Source of the DNA: Rhodothermales bacterium
GTDB lineage: Bacteria; Bacteroidota; Rhodothermia; Rhodothermales; JAHQVL01
Length of the DNA stretch: 48,876 nt
Assembly: GCA_041391505.1 (NCBI GenBank)
Contig: JAWKNW010000033.1
Span: 1 to 48,876, forward strand
Direction: 5' to 3'
The position numbers and the translations under genes were made by a program. Below, in pieces: positions 1 through 9,600 of the stretch. The notes beneath the pieces are model-generated. The model did not search any database, had not been told where the DNA came from, and worked only from the letters and a program-made list of their open reading frames with translations. Within the stretch, counting starts at the first letter, position 1; every line of letters begins with the position of its first letter.

Positions 1-1590
1 ACGCGCAAGTTGCCGATCTCGGCACGGCCGGATACGTTCAGCTACCGGGCGTCGACGTTCGTCCGACGGCATCGCGCGGCCGTGCTGGCTACCGCGCTCA
101 CCCTGCTGGCGCTCATGGCCGGCATCGTCACGACATGGCACCTTGCCCGCGCGGCGGACGTGGCCCGCGACCGCGCCGAACGCCGGTTCAACGATGTCCG
201 ATCACTGGCCAACACCCTCCTTTTCGACCTCCACGACGCCATCCGCGACCTGCCCGGCGCCACCCCCGCGCGCCGGCTCCTCGTGGCCAACGCCCGCATC
301 TACCTGGACAGCCTGCTGCGTGAATCGGCCGGCGATGCGTCGCTCCAAGCCGAACTCGCCGAAGCCTACTTACGCGTCGGCGAAATCGAAGGCGACCCGC
401 ATTTCCCAAACCTCGGCGATCTCGACGCAGCCACCGCAAGCTACCGGGAGTCGGTCCGCCTGCACACCGAACTGGCGGCGATCCATCCGGAAGACGCCGG
501 CGTCCGGCAGGCCCTGGCCGTCAGCCTCGGCCGCCTCGCCGTCGTACAGTCCTGGGGCGGCGCGAACATCGACGCCATCGCATCCAGCACGCGCGCGCTC
601 ACCATCCTTGATTCGCTTTCCGGCATCGCACCGCAAAACACCACGATCCGGCTGGACATCGGACGCATTCAGAGCGAACTGGGGTGGTGGCTCATCTGGG
701 CTGGCCGCGTGGCAGAGGGCCTGGCACAGCTCGACCTCGCCGACGAGATCCTGGAGGACGCCGTACGCCGGCATCCTGACCACATCGGCCTCGGTATCGA
801 CCGATGGCGGGCCGTTTCTTATCGCGTCGACGGCCTCACCTGGAGCGACGCCAAGGCGGAAGCACTCGAACTCCTGGCGCGCGACGGGTGTCCGCTTCTC
901 GCGAATCTCGACCGACGTTTCCCCAACCATCCGCGCATTCTGTCGAGCTTCAAAGCGTGCGTATACAAACTCGGCAACCTGTACATCGACTTCGGCCAGA
1001 CCGAGGCCGGCATCGACGCACTCCGTCGCTCGCTCGCGCTGGCGGAGGACCTGGCACGTTCCGACTCCACCAACATCCAGGGGCTGCGCGGCATCGCCAT
1101 CGTTCATGAGGCGCTCGGCAGCGTCTATCGTAGCCTTGGCGAGACGGACCTCGCCCTGGGCCATTTCCAGGAAGCGCTTACCCTCAAGAAAACCTTGTTC
1201 GCGCTGGACCCGGACCACGCGGAAGCCGGCAACACCCTCGCCAATACCCAGCGATCCCTGTGCACCTTCTTTTACGACGCCGGCCAGCCGGCGCGCGCGC
1301 TCGCGTACTGCCAGGATGCGCTGGAACGGCTCCGCGGGACCGTCGCCCAGGATCCCGGCAACGCCATCGGCAGAGAAAGCCTGGCGACAACCTATGTAGA
1401 AACCGCCCGCGTGCACGCAGCGCTGAGCCGGGAGGTGGGCGCCGGCGATCGGGCCAGACATCATCGCGACGCGGCCATCCAATTTTACGATCGGGCTCTC
1501 GACGAGATGGGCCGGCTGTCCAGCGCCGAGTTCAGCCGGTCCATTTCGCCCGACTCGGTTGCGGCCGAACGGGACACGTTCGTTCGTTGA
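1..1590 (+). CDS. C-terminal part of a probable Ser/Thr protein kinase with TPR domain (5' truncated by window edge)
   Basis: The frame is open from base 1, so the true start lies to the left; the TTG at base 10 is only the first possible in-window start. The visible part begins with R-K-L-P-I-S-A-R-P-D-T and a basic stretch F-V-R-R-H-R, then one hydrophobic segment (about bases 76-138). About 450 residues of helical TPR-like repeats follow (for example the segments with ALGSVYRSLGETDLALGHF and AYCQDALERL). The junction 'ARPDTxxYRxxxFVRRHR + transmembrane helix + TPRs' is what follows the kinase domain in many bacterial Pkn-type Ser/Thr kinases, so I infer an inner-membrane kinase with an extracytoplasmic TPR sensor or scaffold domain. 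The kinase domain itself is not in the window, so a non-kinase TPR membrane protein remains possible. Confidence 0.6.
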   Translation, partial: TRKLPISARPDTFSYRASTFVRRHRAAVLATALTLLALMAGIVTTWHLARAADVARDRAERRFNDVRSLANTLLFDLHDAIRDLPGATPARRLLVANARIYLDSLLRESAGDASLQAELAEAYLRVGEIEGDPHFPNLGDLDAATASYRESVRLHTELAAIHPEDAGVRQALAVSLGRLAVVQSWGGANIDAIASSTRALTILDSLSGIAPQNTTIRLDIGRIQSELGWWLIWAGRVAEGLAQLDLADEILEDAVRRHPDHIGLGIDRWRAVSYRVDGLTWSDAKAEALELLARDGCPLLANLDRRFPNHPRILSSFKACVYKLGNLYIDFGQTEAGIDALRRSLALAEDLARSDSTNIQGLRGIAIVHEALGSVYRSLGETDLALGHFQEALTLKKTLFALDPDHAEAGNTLANTQRSLCTFFYDAGQPARALAYCQDALERLRGTVAQDPGNAIGRESLATTYVETARVHAALSREVGAGDRARHHRDAAIQFYDRALDEMGRLSSAEFSRSISPDSVAAERDTFVR

Positions 1591-1715
1591 TGCCGGCTTT
1601 TCGGCCACTGCCTTGCATCTATCCTATAGTGCACTGATATTTGCTCGCATCGCTCCGGGTCCTGCACCCCGGCACGCGCTCTGTTTACTCATCTGAAAGG
1701 TCACTCGATACCGCC

Positions 1716-2591
1716 ATGAAAAAGCTGTTGAAGTGGGTGGGGATTGTTGTCGCTGTCGCACTGGTTCTCGTCGCCATCACCGGTTTCATGCTGATGCAGT
1801 CCGGTAAATCCAAGGCCATGGAGCGGTTTGAGGTGACGGGCCTCCTGGAGTCGGCCCCCTCCGATTCCGCCACGCTGGCCCGCGGCCTGCACATCGCGCA
1901 GACCCGCGTCTGTCACGATTGCCACGGCGAGGCGTTGGAGGGGAAGGTTTTCGCCGATGCGCCGCCGTTCCGCATGGTTGCGCCGAACCTGACGTCGGGC
2001 AAAGGGGGCGTCGCCGCCAGCTACCGCAGCATCTCGGACTGGGACCGATCCATCCGGTACGGCGTCCGGCCGAACGGAACCGCCCTCCTCATCATGCCGG
2101 CGCGCGCGTTTCACCACCTCAGCGACACCGACGCGGCCGCACTGATCGCCTATGTCAGGTCGATGCCCCCGGTGGATAACGAGTTGCCGGCGCGCGAAAT
2201 CCGGCCGCTCGGGAACGTGCTGCTGGGAGCGGGGGCTCTCGACATCGCGATGGAAGTCCGCACCCAACCTGCGCGGAAAGCCGCACCGCCGGAGGGAGCC
2301 ACACCCGAGTACGGGGAATATATCATCGACTCGCTCTGCGCCTACTGCCATGGCGACGACCTGGGGGGCGGACCGGCGCTCGAACCCGGAACCCCGCCGC
2401 CGCCCTCGCTGGCGGCTGCCAGCGCATGGCCGCTCGACCAGTTCGCGACCGCCATCCGGACCGGCATCGCGCCCGGCGGTCGCCAGCTCAATGCTCAATT
2501 GATGCCGACGATGGCGTTTTCGCATTTTACCGACCAGGAAATCGAGGCCGTCCACCGGTATCTCCAGCAACACTTCGGAACGTCGATGTGA
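1716..2591 (+). CDS. Membrane-anchored di-heme cytochrome c
   Basis: This 291-residue protein has an N-terminal basic/hydrophobic anchor (MKKLLKWVG then about 20 hydrophobic residues) and two c-type heme sites, CHDCH at residues 66-70 and CAYCH at 208-212. Each sits in a cytochrome-c fold of about 100 residues. Candidate axial methionines follow each heme (IMPARAF and LMPTMAF), and each domain ends with the usual amphipathic helix (DAAALIAYVRSMP; EIEAVHRYLQQ). It should act as a periplasmic electron carrier tethered to the inner membrane; its partner is not visible. I chose the ATG at 1716 over an upstream in-frame start at 1641 because it begins exactly at the signal anchor and has GAAAGG upstream. 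No oxidoreductase gene is adjacent. Confidence 0.85.
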   Translation: MKKLLKWVGIVVAVALVLVAITGFMLMQSGKSKAMERFEVTGLLESAPSDSATLARGLHIAQTRVCHDCHGEALEGKVFADAPPFRMVAPNLTSGKGGVAASYRSISDWDRSIRYGVRPNGTALLIMPARAFHHLSDTDAAALIAYVRSMPPVDNELPAREIRPLGNVLLGAGALDIAMEVRTQPARKAAPPEGATPEYGEYIIDSLCAYCHGDDLGGGPALEPGTPPPPSLAAASAWPLDQFATAIRTGIAPGGRQLNAQLMPTMAFSHFTDQEIEAVHRYLQQHFGTSM

Positions 2592-2747
2592 GACGCGCCG
2601 GCAGGGCAATCGCATGCTCGCCGTGGCCGCGAGAAGCGTATGGGAGATGCTCACGTTTGAAGAGCAGGCGATTGCCCCGGGCACGCCGGCCGGCGACGTG
2701 TTTCTGATCGCCGCGCGTCGTATGCTTCGCCCGTACGCAGATGACGG

Positions 2748-3728
2748 ATGAAGCGCGTGACGACGCGTCAGACCTCGATGAAACGACTCCTTACCGCGTT
2801 CGGGCCCTTCGCCGGCCTGGTTTTCGTATGTATCCTGTTCGCCGTCCTGAGCCCCTCGGCGTTCACGAGCTTTTACAATCTCAAGACCATCCTCACCCAG
2901 AGCGTGATCATCGGCATCGCGGCGCTGGGTATGACGTTCGTCATCATTTCGAAGGGCATCGACCTGAGCGTGGGGTCGCAGATTGCGCTGTCGACGGTGG
3001 TCGTGGCGCATCTGATCAACGCCGGCGGCGACACGCCCGGCTGGGGATGGGCGCTGACGGCGGCGGCCGGCGGCGTGCTCGCGGGCGGCCTGGTCGGGCT
3101 GCTGAACGGGGCCTTTGTCGCTCGATTCCGGATCGTCCCCTTCATCGTGACGCTGGGTTCGATGCAGATCGCGCGAGGCGTAGCCAAATGGATCGGGCAG
3201 GAGCAGACGGTTACGACACCCCGGAACGCGCTGAACGGGCTGATGCTGATTGACCCCGATCCGTCGTGGCTGGTGTTTGCGCCGGGGATCTGGATCTGCC
3301 TCATCGTGCTGGCTGCCGCGGCGCTCACGCTGAACCGCACCCTGCTCGGCCGGTACGTCTACGCCATCGGCTCGAACGAGCAGACGGCGCGACTGTGCGG
3401 CATCGCCGTCGACCGGTTCAAGATCATCATCTACACCCTGTGCGGCCTGTTGACGGGCGTCGCCGGCGTGCTGCAATACAGCTACCTCACCGTGGGCGAC
3501 CCCACATCGGCCGTGGGGCTGGAGCTGGATATCATCGCCGCCGTCGTGATCGGGGGCGGATCGCTCAACGGCGGAGAGGGGAGCGCGACCGGTTCGATCG
3601 TGGGCGCGCTCATCATGGCCGTGCTCCGCAATGGGTGCAACATGCTTGGCGTGCCCAATTTCGTCCAGGAGATCATCATCGGCGCCATCATCGTGGGCGC
3701 GGTGTCGCTTGATCATCGCACATCGTAA
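2748..3728 (+). CDS. RbsC/BPD-type sugar ABC transporter permease (orphan)
   Basis: This 326-residue, strongly hydrophobic protein has eight or more predicted membrane segments. It carries the RbsC-family signature region ISKGIDLSVGSQIALS and the later segments TLGSMQIARGVAKW, RYVYAIGSNEQTARLCGI and VVIGGGSLNGGEGS. In this family it forms the inner-membrane channel for a monosaccharide or similar ligand. A second in-frame ATG at 2778 (MKRLLTAF) could be the real start; neither has a convincing Shine-Dalgarno site. The usual partners, an RbsA-type double ATPase and an RbsB-type binding protein, are absent on both sides: a cytochrome lies upstream and clpP is convergent downstream. It may use distant partners or be a relic of a larger operon. 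The substrate cannot be told from sequence. Confidence 0.85.
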   Translation: MKRVTTRQTSMKRLLTAFGPFAGLVFVCILFAVLSPSAFTSFYNLKTILTQSVIIGIAALGMTFVIISKGIDLSVGSQIALSTVVVAHLINAGGDTPGWGWALTAAAGGVLAGGLVGLLNGAFVARFRIVPFIVTLGSMQIARGVAKWIGQEQTVTTPRNALNGLMLIDPDPSWLVFAPGIWICLIVLAAAALTLNRTLLGRYVYAIGSNEQTARLCGIAVDRFKIIIYTLCGLLTGVAGVLQYSYLTVGDPTSAVGLELDIIAAVVIGGGSLNGGEGSATGSIVGALIMAVLRNGCNMLGVPNFVQEIIIGAIIVGAVSLDHRTS

Positions 3729-3730
3729 AA

Positions 3731-3779
3731 CGCAAAAGGCAAATCGAAGTCGCGGACGAACTCCAATTTGCCTTTTGCG
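3731..3779. terminator. Perfect 14-bp inverted repeat between convergent genes
   Basis: CGCAAAAGGCAAAT (3731-3744) is exactly inverted at 3766-3779 with a 21-nt loop. It starts 2 bp after the permease stop codon and lies 26 bp before the end of clpP on the other strand. The stem can form in either transcript and probably serves as a bidirectional terminator or 3'-end stabiliser. There is no long T tract, so termination is inferred from position and stem only. Confidence 0.55.
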
Positions 3780-3805
3780 ATAGTCGATTTGCGCTCAGTC
3801 CGCGC

Positions 3806-4507
3806 TCACTCTTTCCCGTTTTTCCCGGTCCCGCCCTTGGTTTTGCTGGGCTCGAGGACGTTGTCGATGAGGCCGTAGGCTTTGGCTTCGGCGGCGCTCA
3901 TCCAGTAGTCGCGCTCGGAGTCTTCCTTGAGGACGTCCACCGACTTGCCCGAGTGGTCGGCCAGGATCTCGTACAGGCGTTGCTTGATCCAGAGGATCTC
4001 GCGCGCCTGGATCTCGATATCGGCCGCGGTGCCCTGGCTGCCGCCGGAGGGCTGGTGCAGCATGATGCGCGAGTTGGGCAGCCCGGCGCGCCGGCCATGG
4101 GAGCCCGCCGCGAGCAACACCGAGCCCATCGACGCCGCGAGGCCGACACAGATCGTGGCGACGTGGCAGTTGACGAACTGCATGGTATCGTAGATCGCGA
4201 GGCCGCTGTACACCATGCCGCCGGGGCAGTTGATGTACATGTTGATGTCGCGATCGGGGTCTTCGCTCGCCAGATAGAGCAGCTGGGCAACGGCGAGGTT
4301 GGCGATCTGATCGTTGATCGGCGTACCGATGATCACGATCCGGTCTTTCATCAGCCGGCTGAAGATATCGTATGCGCGCTCGCCGCGCGACGTCTGTTCG
4401 ACGACCATGGGGACGAGGCCGCTGATGGGCTGATCGCGGAAGGGGCCGCTGTAGATCTCGCCCGGAATCGACAGGCTTTTGGTAAATTTGAGAAAATCGT
4501 CGACCAT
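3806..4507 (-). CDS. clpP: ATP-dependent Clp protease proteolytic subunit ClpP
   Basis: This 233-residue serine peptidase forms the proteolytic chamber that degrades unfolded substrates delivered by ClpX/ClpA-type ATPases. The catalytic triad is visible: Ser126 in GLAASMGS, His151 in MLHQPSGG and Asp200 in ERDYWMSA. The spacings of 25 and 49 residues are those of the family. The N-terminal ~30 residues are the variable propeptide/axial-loop region, and a short lysine/glycine-rich tail (KTKGGTGKNGKE) follows the core. It lies downstream of tig in the same direction, the common tig-clpP order. The 238-bp gap between them suggests that clpP also has its own promoter. No Shine-Dalgarno site precedes the ATG. 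Confidence 0.97.
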   Translation of the reverse strand: MVDDFLKFTKSLSIPGEIYSGPFRDQPISGLVPMVVEQTSRGERAYDIFSRLMKDRIVIIGTPINDQIANLAVAQLLYLASEDPDRDINMYINCPGGMVYSGLAIYDTMQFVNCHVATICVGLAASMGSVLLAAGSHGRRAGLPNSRIMLHQPSGGSQGTAADIEIQAREILWIKQRLYEILADHSGKSVDVLKEDSERDYWMSAAEAKAYGLIDNVLEPSKTKGGTGKNGKE

Positions 4508-4603
4508 AAATCTATCTACGCTTTCACGATGCGGTTGAAGGGAAATGGCACAGGGTCAATGACGCACGATTCAGGAGGTACGTCAACCGCACGGCTCCAT
4601 CGA

Positions 4604-4647
4604 ACGCTTTGAACATACATCGTCCATTTTTTGCGATTTCAAAGCGT
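4604..4647 (-). promoter_or_regulatory. Inverted repeat upstream of clpP (candidate operator/promoter region)
   Basis: ACGCTTTGAA at 4604-4613 is perfectly inverted at 4638-4647 (TTCAAAGCGT) with a 24-nt A-rich spacer. It lies about 100-140 bp upstream of the clpP start in the 238-bp tig-clpP gap. Read toward clpP, the spacer side contains TTTG, and 22 nt later TATGTTCA, a weak match to the Bacteroidota promoter pattern TTTG...TAnnTTTG. It could be a regulator site for the protease gene or only a hairpin; function is inference. Confidence 0.35.
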
Positions 4648-4745
4648 CGCCGGCGGAATGACCTCCACACGCGCGCTCTTTTTCATCCATACGCCCCGGA
4701 TCAAACTCCGTTCTACCCACACCGAAGAATCTTGCGGGCGAGCGA

Positions 4746-6146
4746 TCAGGCGCCCAGGGGCTCTGCAGCGGCTTTTTTCTGGGCGTCGCGCGCCTTGAGC
4801 GCTTCGCCGTACGCCTCCGCCTCCAGCTCGTTCATGCGGAACCGGGCCGAGAGGACATCGATCACCTTCTTGCTGATCAGCTGCTGGTCGAGGTTCTTGT
4901 CCATCCCGGTGGCCTTGTAGTATTTCTGGTAGGCGCCGGCCATCTCCTCGTTGCCGCCGGCCATTTCCACGAAGAAGGCGTTGATGTCCTCCTCGGTCAC
5001 CTCCAGCTTCTCCTGATCGATGACGGCGTCGCGGAGGAGCATCCAGCGGGCCTGGCGCACGGCTTCGGGGCGGTTCGCCTCGGCGAAGGTCGCGGGGTCG
5101 AGCCCTTCGGGGAGCCGGCCTTCGTTGCGGCGTTTCATGTCCTCGAGATAGGACGCGAGGAAGATATCCACGGCCGAACCGGGCACCTCGAAGTCATGCA
5201 GATCGAGCATCCGCATCACGATTTCGCCTTCGAGCAGCTCGCGCGACTGCCGCTCCCACATGGTCTCGATCTGTTTTTCGATCTGGCTGCGCAGCTCGCT
5301 TTCGGTCGATGCCTGGTCGTTGCTGACCCGTTTGATGAACGCCTCGTCCATCTCGGGCATCTTGCGGCGCTGCACGCTCTTCACCGTCACCTCGTAGGGA
5401 TCGGTGGCGTCGCCGCCCACCTTCTCGCCGGACGGCCCGACGAGCAGCGGCTCGGCGCCGGCTTCCTCGTCGTCGGCCTCGGCCGGCAGCTCGACGCGGA
5501 ACGAGGCGCCGGCCTTTTTGCCCACCAGCGCATCGCGCAGCTGATCGCGCAGCCGCTCGTCGTCCATGAAGAACGACAGGTCCTCATCGCGCGACCCGAC
5601 GACCGGCGTGCCCGAGGCGCGATCCAGCCGCTGCATGTCGATCACGATATAATCTTCCTTCCCGATCTCCTGCTCGTCGGACGGATCCTCCAGCTCGGCC
5701 TGCTCGAGGAGCATGCGCTGGAGCCGGGTTTCGATCTCCTCCGGCTTGATCTCGTGCTTGAGCTTCAGAATCTCCTCGCCCGACAGATCGGCGATCGCGA
5801 TCTCCGGGCGCACGCCAAAACGGAGCACGGCATGGAGATCGCCATCGAGCTGGTAGTTGAGTTCGGAGAGATCCGGCGAACCGATGAGCTTGTGCGCGCC
5901 GGGATCGACCACTTCATCCTGAAACGCGTTCTGGATAAACCGCTCGACCACATCCATCACGAGCGACTCGCCATAGAGCTTCTTGAGCATCGAGATCGGC
6001 ACCTTGCCCGGGCGGAATCCTTTCACCTGAACCCGATTCCGCTGCTTGCGGAGCGCGTCCTCTACATGCGGCGCGAGTTCCTGAGCGGGGGCGTCGATGA
6101 CGAGCTCAAATTCGACGGAATTGATCTGATTGATTGTGGTCTGCAC
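4746..6146 (-). CDS. tig: Trigger factor, ribosome-associated chaperone/peptidyl-prolyl isomerase
   Basis: The protein binds the ribosome exit tunnel and shields nascent chains. The ribosome-docking signature GFRPGKVP is at residues 43-50 of the 466-residue product. A central PPIase (FKBP-like) domain follows (IGKEDYIVIDMQ ... ASFRVELP ... YEVTVKSVQRRKMPEMDEAF). The C-terminal part is a long helical substrate-binding arm with an acidic, alanine-rich end. I prefer the GTG at 6146, giving VQTTINQINSVEFEL, because known trigger factors start at this point; an upstream in-frame ATG at 6185 would add 13 residues of unlikely sequence. It lies upstream of clpP on the same strand. The acidic loop ADDEEAGAEP in the PPIase region looks like a lineage-specific insertion. 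Confidence 0.95.
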   Translation of the reverse strand: MQTTINQINSVEFELVIDAPAQELAPHVEDALRKQRNRVQVKGFRPGKVPISMLKKLYGESLVMDVVERFIQNAFQDEVVDPGAHKLIGSPDLSELNYQLDGDLHAVLRFGVRPEIAIADLSGEEILKLKHEIKPEEIETRLQRMLLEQAELEDPSDEQEIGKEDYIVIDMQRLDRASGTPVVGSRDEDLSFFMDDERLRDQLRDALVGKKAGASFRVELPAEADDEEAGAEPLLVGPSGEKVGGDATDPYEVTVKSVQRRKMPEMDEAFIKRVSNDQASTESELRSQIEKQIETMWERQSRELLEGEIVMRMLDLHDFEVPGSAVDIFLASYLEDMKRRNEGRLPEGLDPATFAEANRPEAVRQARWMLLRDAVIDQEKLEVTEEDINAFFVEMAGGNEEMAGAYQKYYKATGMDKNLDQQLISKKVIDVLSARFRMNELEAEAYGEALKARDAQKKAAAEPLGA

Positions 6147-6224
6147 GGCGATTCGGTCCGGATTCGGTGATATGCACTGGGGCACATTGAATCCGGCTGA
6201 CCGATACGTGTTCCACGCCGGCGC

Positions 6225-6593
6225 CTACGAGGAAGCGCCCCGGCCCGCCGTCAGTTGCCGCGACAACGTGCGCATGTTGGCATCGATCAGATACTTCCAC
6301 AACCCCGCGGTGCTTACCCAGAACTTGAACGTGCTGCCGTCGCGCAAACTCAGGATCATATTCGCCGCGCGGATCTGGCCGGCGCGCCACTCCACCTGCT
6401 CGACCTGCTCCAGCAGCAGCATCTTCCGGTACACGCCGCCGAGGGTGATTCCGGAGAATTCGATGCGATTCGGAAACAGGTGCGCGCGGGCAAAAAGCAG
6501 GCGCTGCTCCGGGTCCCTGAATCGGCTGGACAGCATCACATCTTCCGGCGCGGCCGCAGATGTGCTTGCCGACCCGTTGGTGGTCTTCGGCAT
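6225..6593 (-). CDS. Small PH-like domain protein, function unknown
   Basis: The product has 122 residues when read from the ATG at 6593 (MPKTTNG). After a low-complexity start rich in Ser/Ala there is a compact, strand-rich region (RLLFARAHLFPNRIEFSG, YRKMLLLEQVEQVEWRAG, ANMILSLRDGSTFKFWV) and a final helix (GLWKYLIDANMRTLS). The order seven-strand-like region plus C-terminal helix, with D-G-S-x-F-x-F-W, resembles bacterial PH/GRAM-like domains. This is a fold-level guess, not a family assignment. An in-frame extension to 6746 is possible but would overlap the upstream gene's end and reads as low-complexity sequence. It may be co-transcribed with the protease-barrel gene upstream. Confidence 0.55.
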   Translation of the reverse strand: MPKTTNGSASTSAAAPEDVMLSSRFRDPEQRLLFARAHLFPNRIEFSGITLGGVYRKMLLLEQVEQVEWRAGQIRAANMILSLRDGSTFKFWVSTAGLWKYLIDANMRTLSRQLTAGRGASS

Positions 6594-6675
6594 GGGATAG
6601 CCCTGGCTTGGTGGAGGGGGTGGGGCTAGCCAGGGTATCGGCGCGGCGTCGGGGTGCTTTAGGACGCGGAATGGA

Positions 6676-9600
6676 TCAGAAGTCGAACCCGATCGAGAAG
6701 TTGAGGCTCTGCCGCTTGAAACGCCGGCCGTCGTACGGCCAGGCAAAATCGAAGCGCAGGGGATAACCGAGGAAGATGGTCCGCAATCCCACGCCCGTGC
6801 TCAGCGCGAAGTCGTCGAAGATGCGCTTGCCCTGGGCGTCGACGGTGTACAGGTCGAACGGATTGTCGAATCCGCGACCGCCCCAGACGGCGCCGGCATC
6901 GAGGAAGGCCGCGCCCTGGATGTTGTACAGGGGGAGGAGCGGCAGCGGCCCGGGAAGGATCGCGGCGATGAGCGGGAAGCGAAACTCGGCGTTCACCAGT
7001 CCGAAGTTGGTGCCGTTGAGCGCGTTGATCCGGTAGCCGCGCAGCGGCATGATCGGCGTGGCCAGCACGAAGTCGGAGATGTCCTCGATCGGAAAGCCGT
7101 TGTTTTCGTCGAAACGCCGGTTGATCCAGTTCTGGAGGCCGGCGGTATAAAACAGCTGCTGCGTCGGCCCGATGGAGGTACCGCCCGAGAAGCGGAAGGC
7201 GAGCGTGTACAGCGATTGCCCGATCGAGGCGTAGGTCCGCGCGTCGCCCAGCAGCGTGACGAACCGGACGGTTTCGCCGGACAGGCCGAACGGGCTGCCG
7301 GCGAGGCTCACCGAGAACCGGGATCCCTCCAGAGGCGCCAGCGGCCCGGGCGTGGTGACGTCGCGGGTGAAAATCACGGAGGGATGGAGGAGCGCGCGGG
7401 TCAGGGCCGGCGCGGAGGGCTCCACGATGTCCGACTGGCTCACGCCCACCACCGAGAGGTCGACATCGACCCGGCGGAACTTGTCGAAGGGATAGGACGC
7501 CGTCAGGCTGACGCCATACTGGCGGTACCGGTAGATGGTTCGCCGGGCGAAGTCGGGCAGCAGCCGCGAAACGTGGAACCCGGATCCGCCCCAGTCCACC
7601 CGCTTCGGCAGGTAGACATAGGACATCATGTAGTCCGAGTTGCGCAGATCCACGAGCAGGTTGGAGGCCACCAGCACGCGGTGGTTGCCGAGCATGTCGC
7701 TGAAGATGATCTGCGTGATCCCCTGGACGCCGAAGAGCGCGTCGTAGCCGGCGGCGCCGTACACGAGGTCGGGCGAAAAGCGCAGCTTGTATTTGCGCGG
7801 CTTGTAGCGGCCGTCGACATCCACATTCCCGTGGGGCGTAAAGGGATTGATGAGATAGTCGAGTTCCTCGGCTTGCTGGTCTTCGGCGTTGGCGCTGAAG
7901 ATGTAGTCGCGCAGATCCACGCGGACGTTCCCGTACCGGGAGCTGTCCCACTCGGCGTCGACGGAGAACGGGCTGTCGTTTTGCGCATCGGCGTCGTCGC
8001 GGGCGAGCATGAGCAGCCGCGACGCGAGGAAGTCATCGGTGCGCGACGTCGCCCGGGTGAAGGCGGTGCCGTCGGTCGCGTCGCGGAGAAACGGGTTGGC
8101 GAGCCGCAGGCCGTCCGGCGCCAGGGCGATGGCCGGCGCCGGCGTGAGGGTCTCCTGAACGACGCGCTGCGCCCAGACGTTGGGCGTCAGGTTGGCCTCG
8201 GGCAACACGCGATCGAAGGGGTTCTTGAGCACGTAGAGCTGGGGCCGGCCGCTTTCGAGGCTCATCAGCGCCGCCGTGCCGCCGTCCGCCGACAGGGACA
8301 CCTGCGTGATGCCGTTCAGCGCGTTCGTGAGCGGGCGCACCAGGCCCGAGACGAGGTTTTTTTCGTAAAGGTTGAAGATCCCGTTGCGATCCGAGATGAA
8401 CAGCACCCGCGTGGAATCCTCGCCGAATTTAGCGCTCCGATCGTCCCAGAGCTCGTTGAACGTGAGGCGTTCCGCCTCGTCGGCCCCGAGCGGGAGGAGG
8501 TAGACATCGTACTGCCCGAAATCGTGCTCCTGCATCGCGAAGGCGCCGGCCTCGAACTGCCCGAGGCGCGTGTAGGAGCCGCGGTCGCTGTGGAAGACGA
8601 GGGAGCGGCCGTCCGGGCTCCACGCCGGCTCGTGATCGCTGAACAGGTCGTCGGTGTAGTTGATCGTCTCGTGCGTATCGAGATCGAGGACGAAGATGTC
8701 GCTCTGGGCGTCGACCGATGCCTCGAAGGCGATCTGCTGCTCGGTGGGGCTCCAGGCGACGGAAATGATCTGATCGACGCCCGGCACGCGGTAGTGGATC
8801 ACGTCGTGCGTATCCACATCGATCACCGCGATGGCGTCCGTCGGTCCGCTCTTGACGGCGAGGGCGATGTGCCGGCCGTCCGGGCTCCAGGAGATGCCGG
8901 GCGTCAGAATCCGCAGGCTCTCAAACTCGGCGCTGGTCTGCCCATCCACCAGTTTTTGCTCGATGGTCCCTTCGTTGGCGTCCGCGATGTAGACGTCGAA
9001 CAGCCCGTTGCGCGTGGTGATGAACGCCAGCCGATCCCCCTGCGGCGAGAGGGACGGACTCGTGTTGTAGAAGCCCCCGTTCGCCGTCGTGATGATCGCC
9101 CGCGCGAAGTCGTTGACGTCCTCGCGGGCGGCGAGTTCGGGAAAATAGACCTGCTTGAGGGCGCGGTGCCAGCGTTCGGACAGCTCGTCGAGCGACAGGC
9201 CGGTCGCGCGTTTGAAGCTGGCCTCCACCGATTGCGAGAGGCGCAGCCGCTGCAACACTTCGGCGATGCGTTCCCGGCCGTACTGCTCGCCGATGTAATC
9301 CCACACGCCCTGGCCGGCCTGGTAGGAGGCGAAGCCGCCGATGTATTTCATCGGAGGGATATCGTCGTGCACGACGGCGTCGCGCATCCAGTCGTCCGCG
9401 TCCGAACTCCACCCTTCCGACGCGTATTCCGCGAGGCCCTCGTTGAACCAGTGGGGAATCTGGAGGCGGATGTTATTCTGGATGATGGACTGGAGCGATC
9501 CGCCGTAGAAAAAGTCGTTGAGCATCGCGTGCACCAGTTCGTGGTGCAGCGTCTGGCGGTACTGGCGGTAGTCGCCCACGAAGGGGATGGCGATGCGGTT

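Noticed and set aside
2614..2751. A 45-codon plus-strand frame whose TGA overlaps the permease ATG
   Set aside because: The ATGA overlap is suggestive, but the peptide shows no family feature, there is no clear ribosome-binding site, and the frame is short enough to be chance.
1701..3716. A 671-codon minus-strand open frame across the cytochrome and permease genes
   Set aside because: It is a shadow frame rich in His, Arg and Asp. The plus-strand frames have heme motifs and permease signatures.
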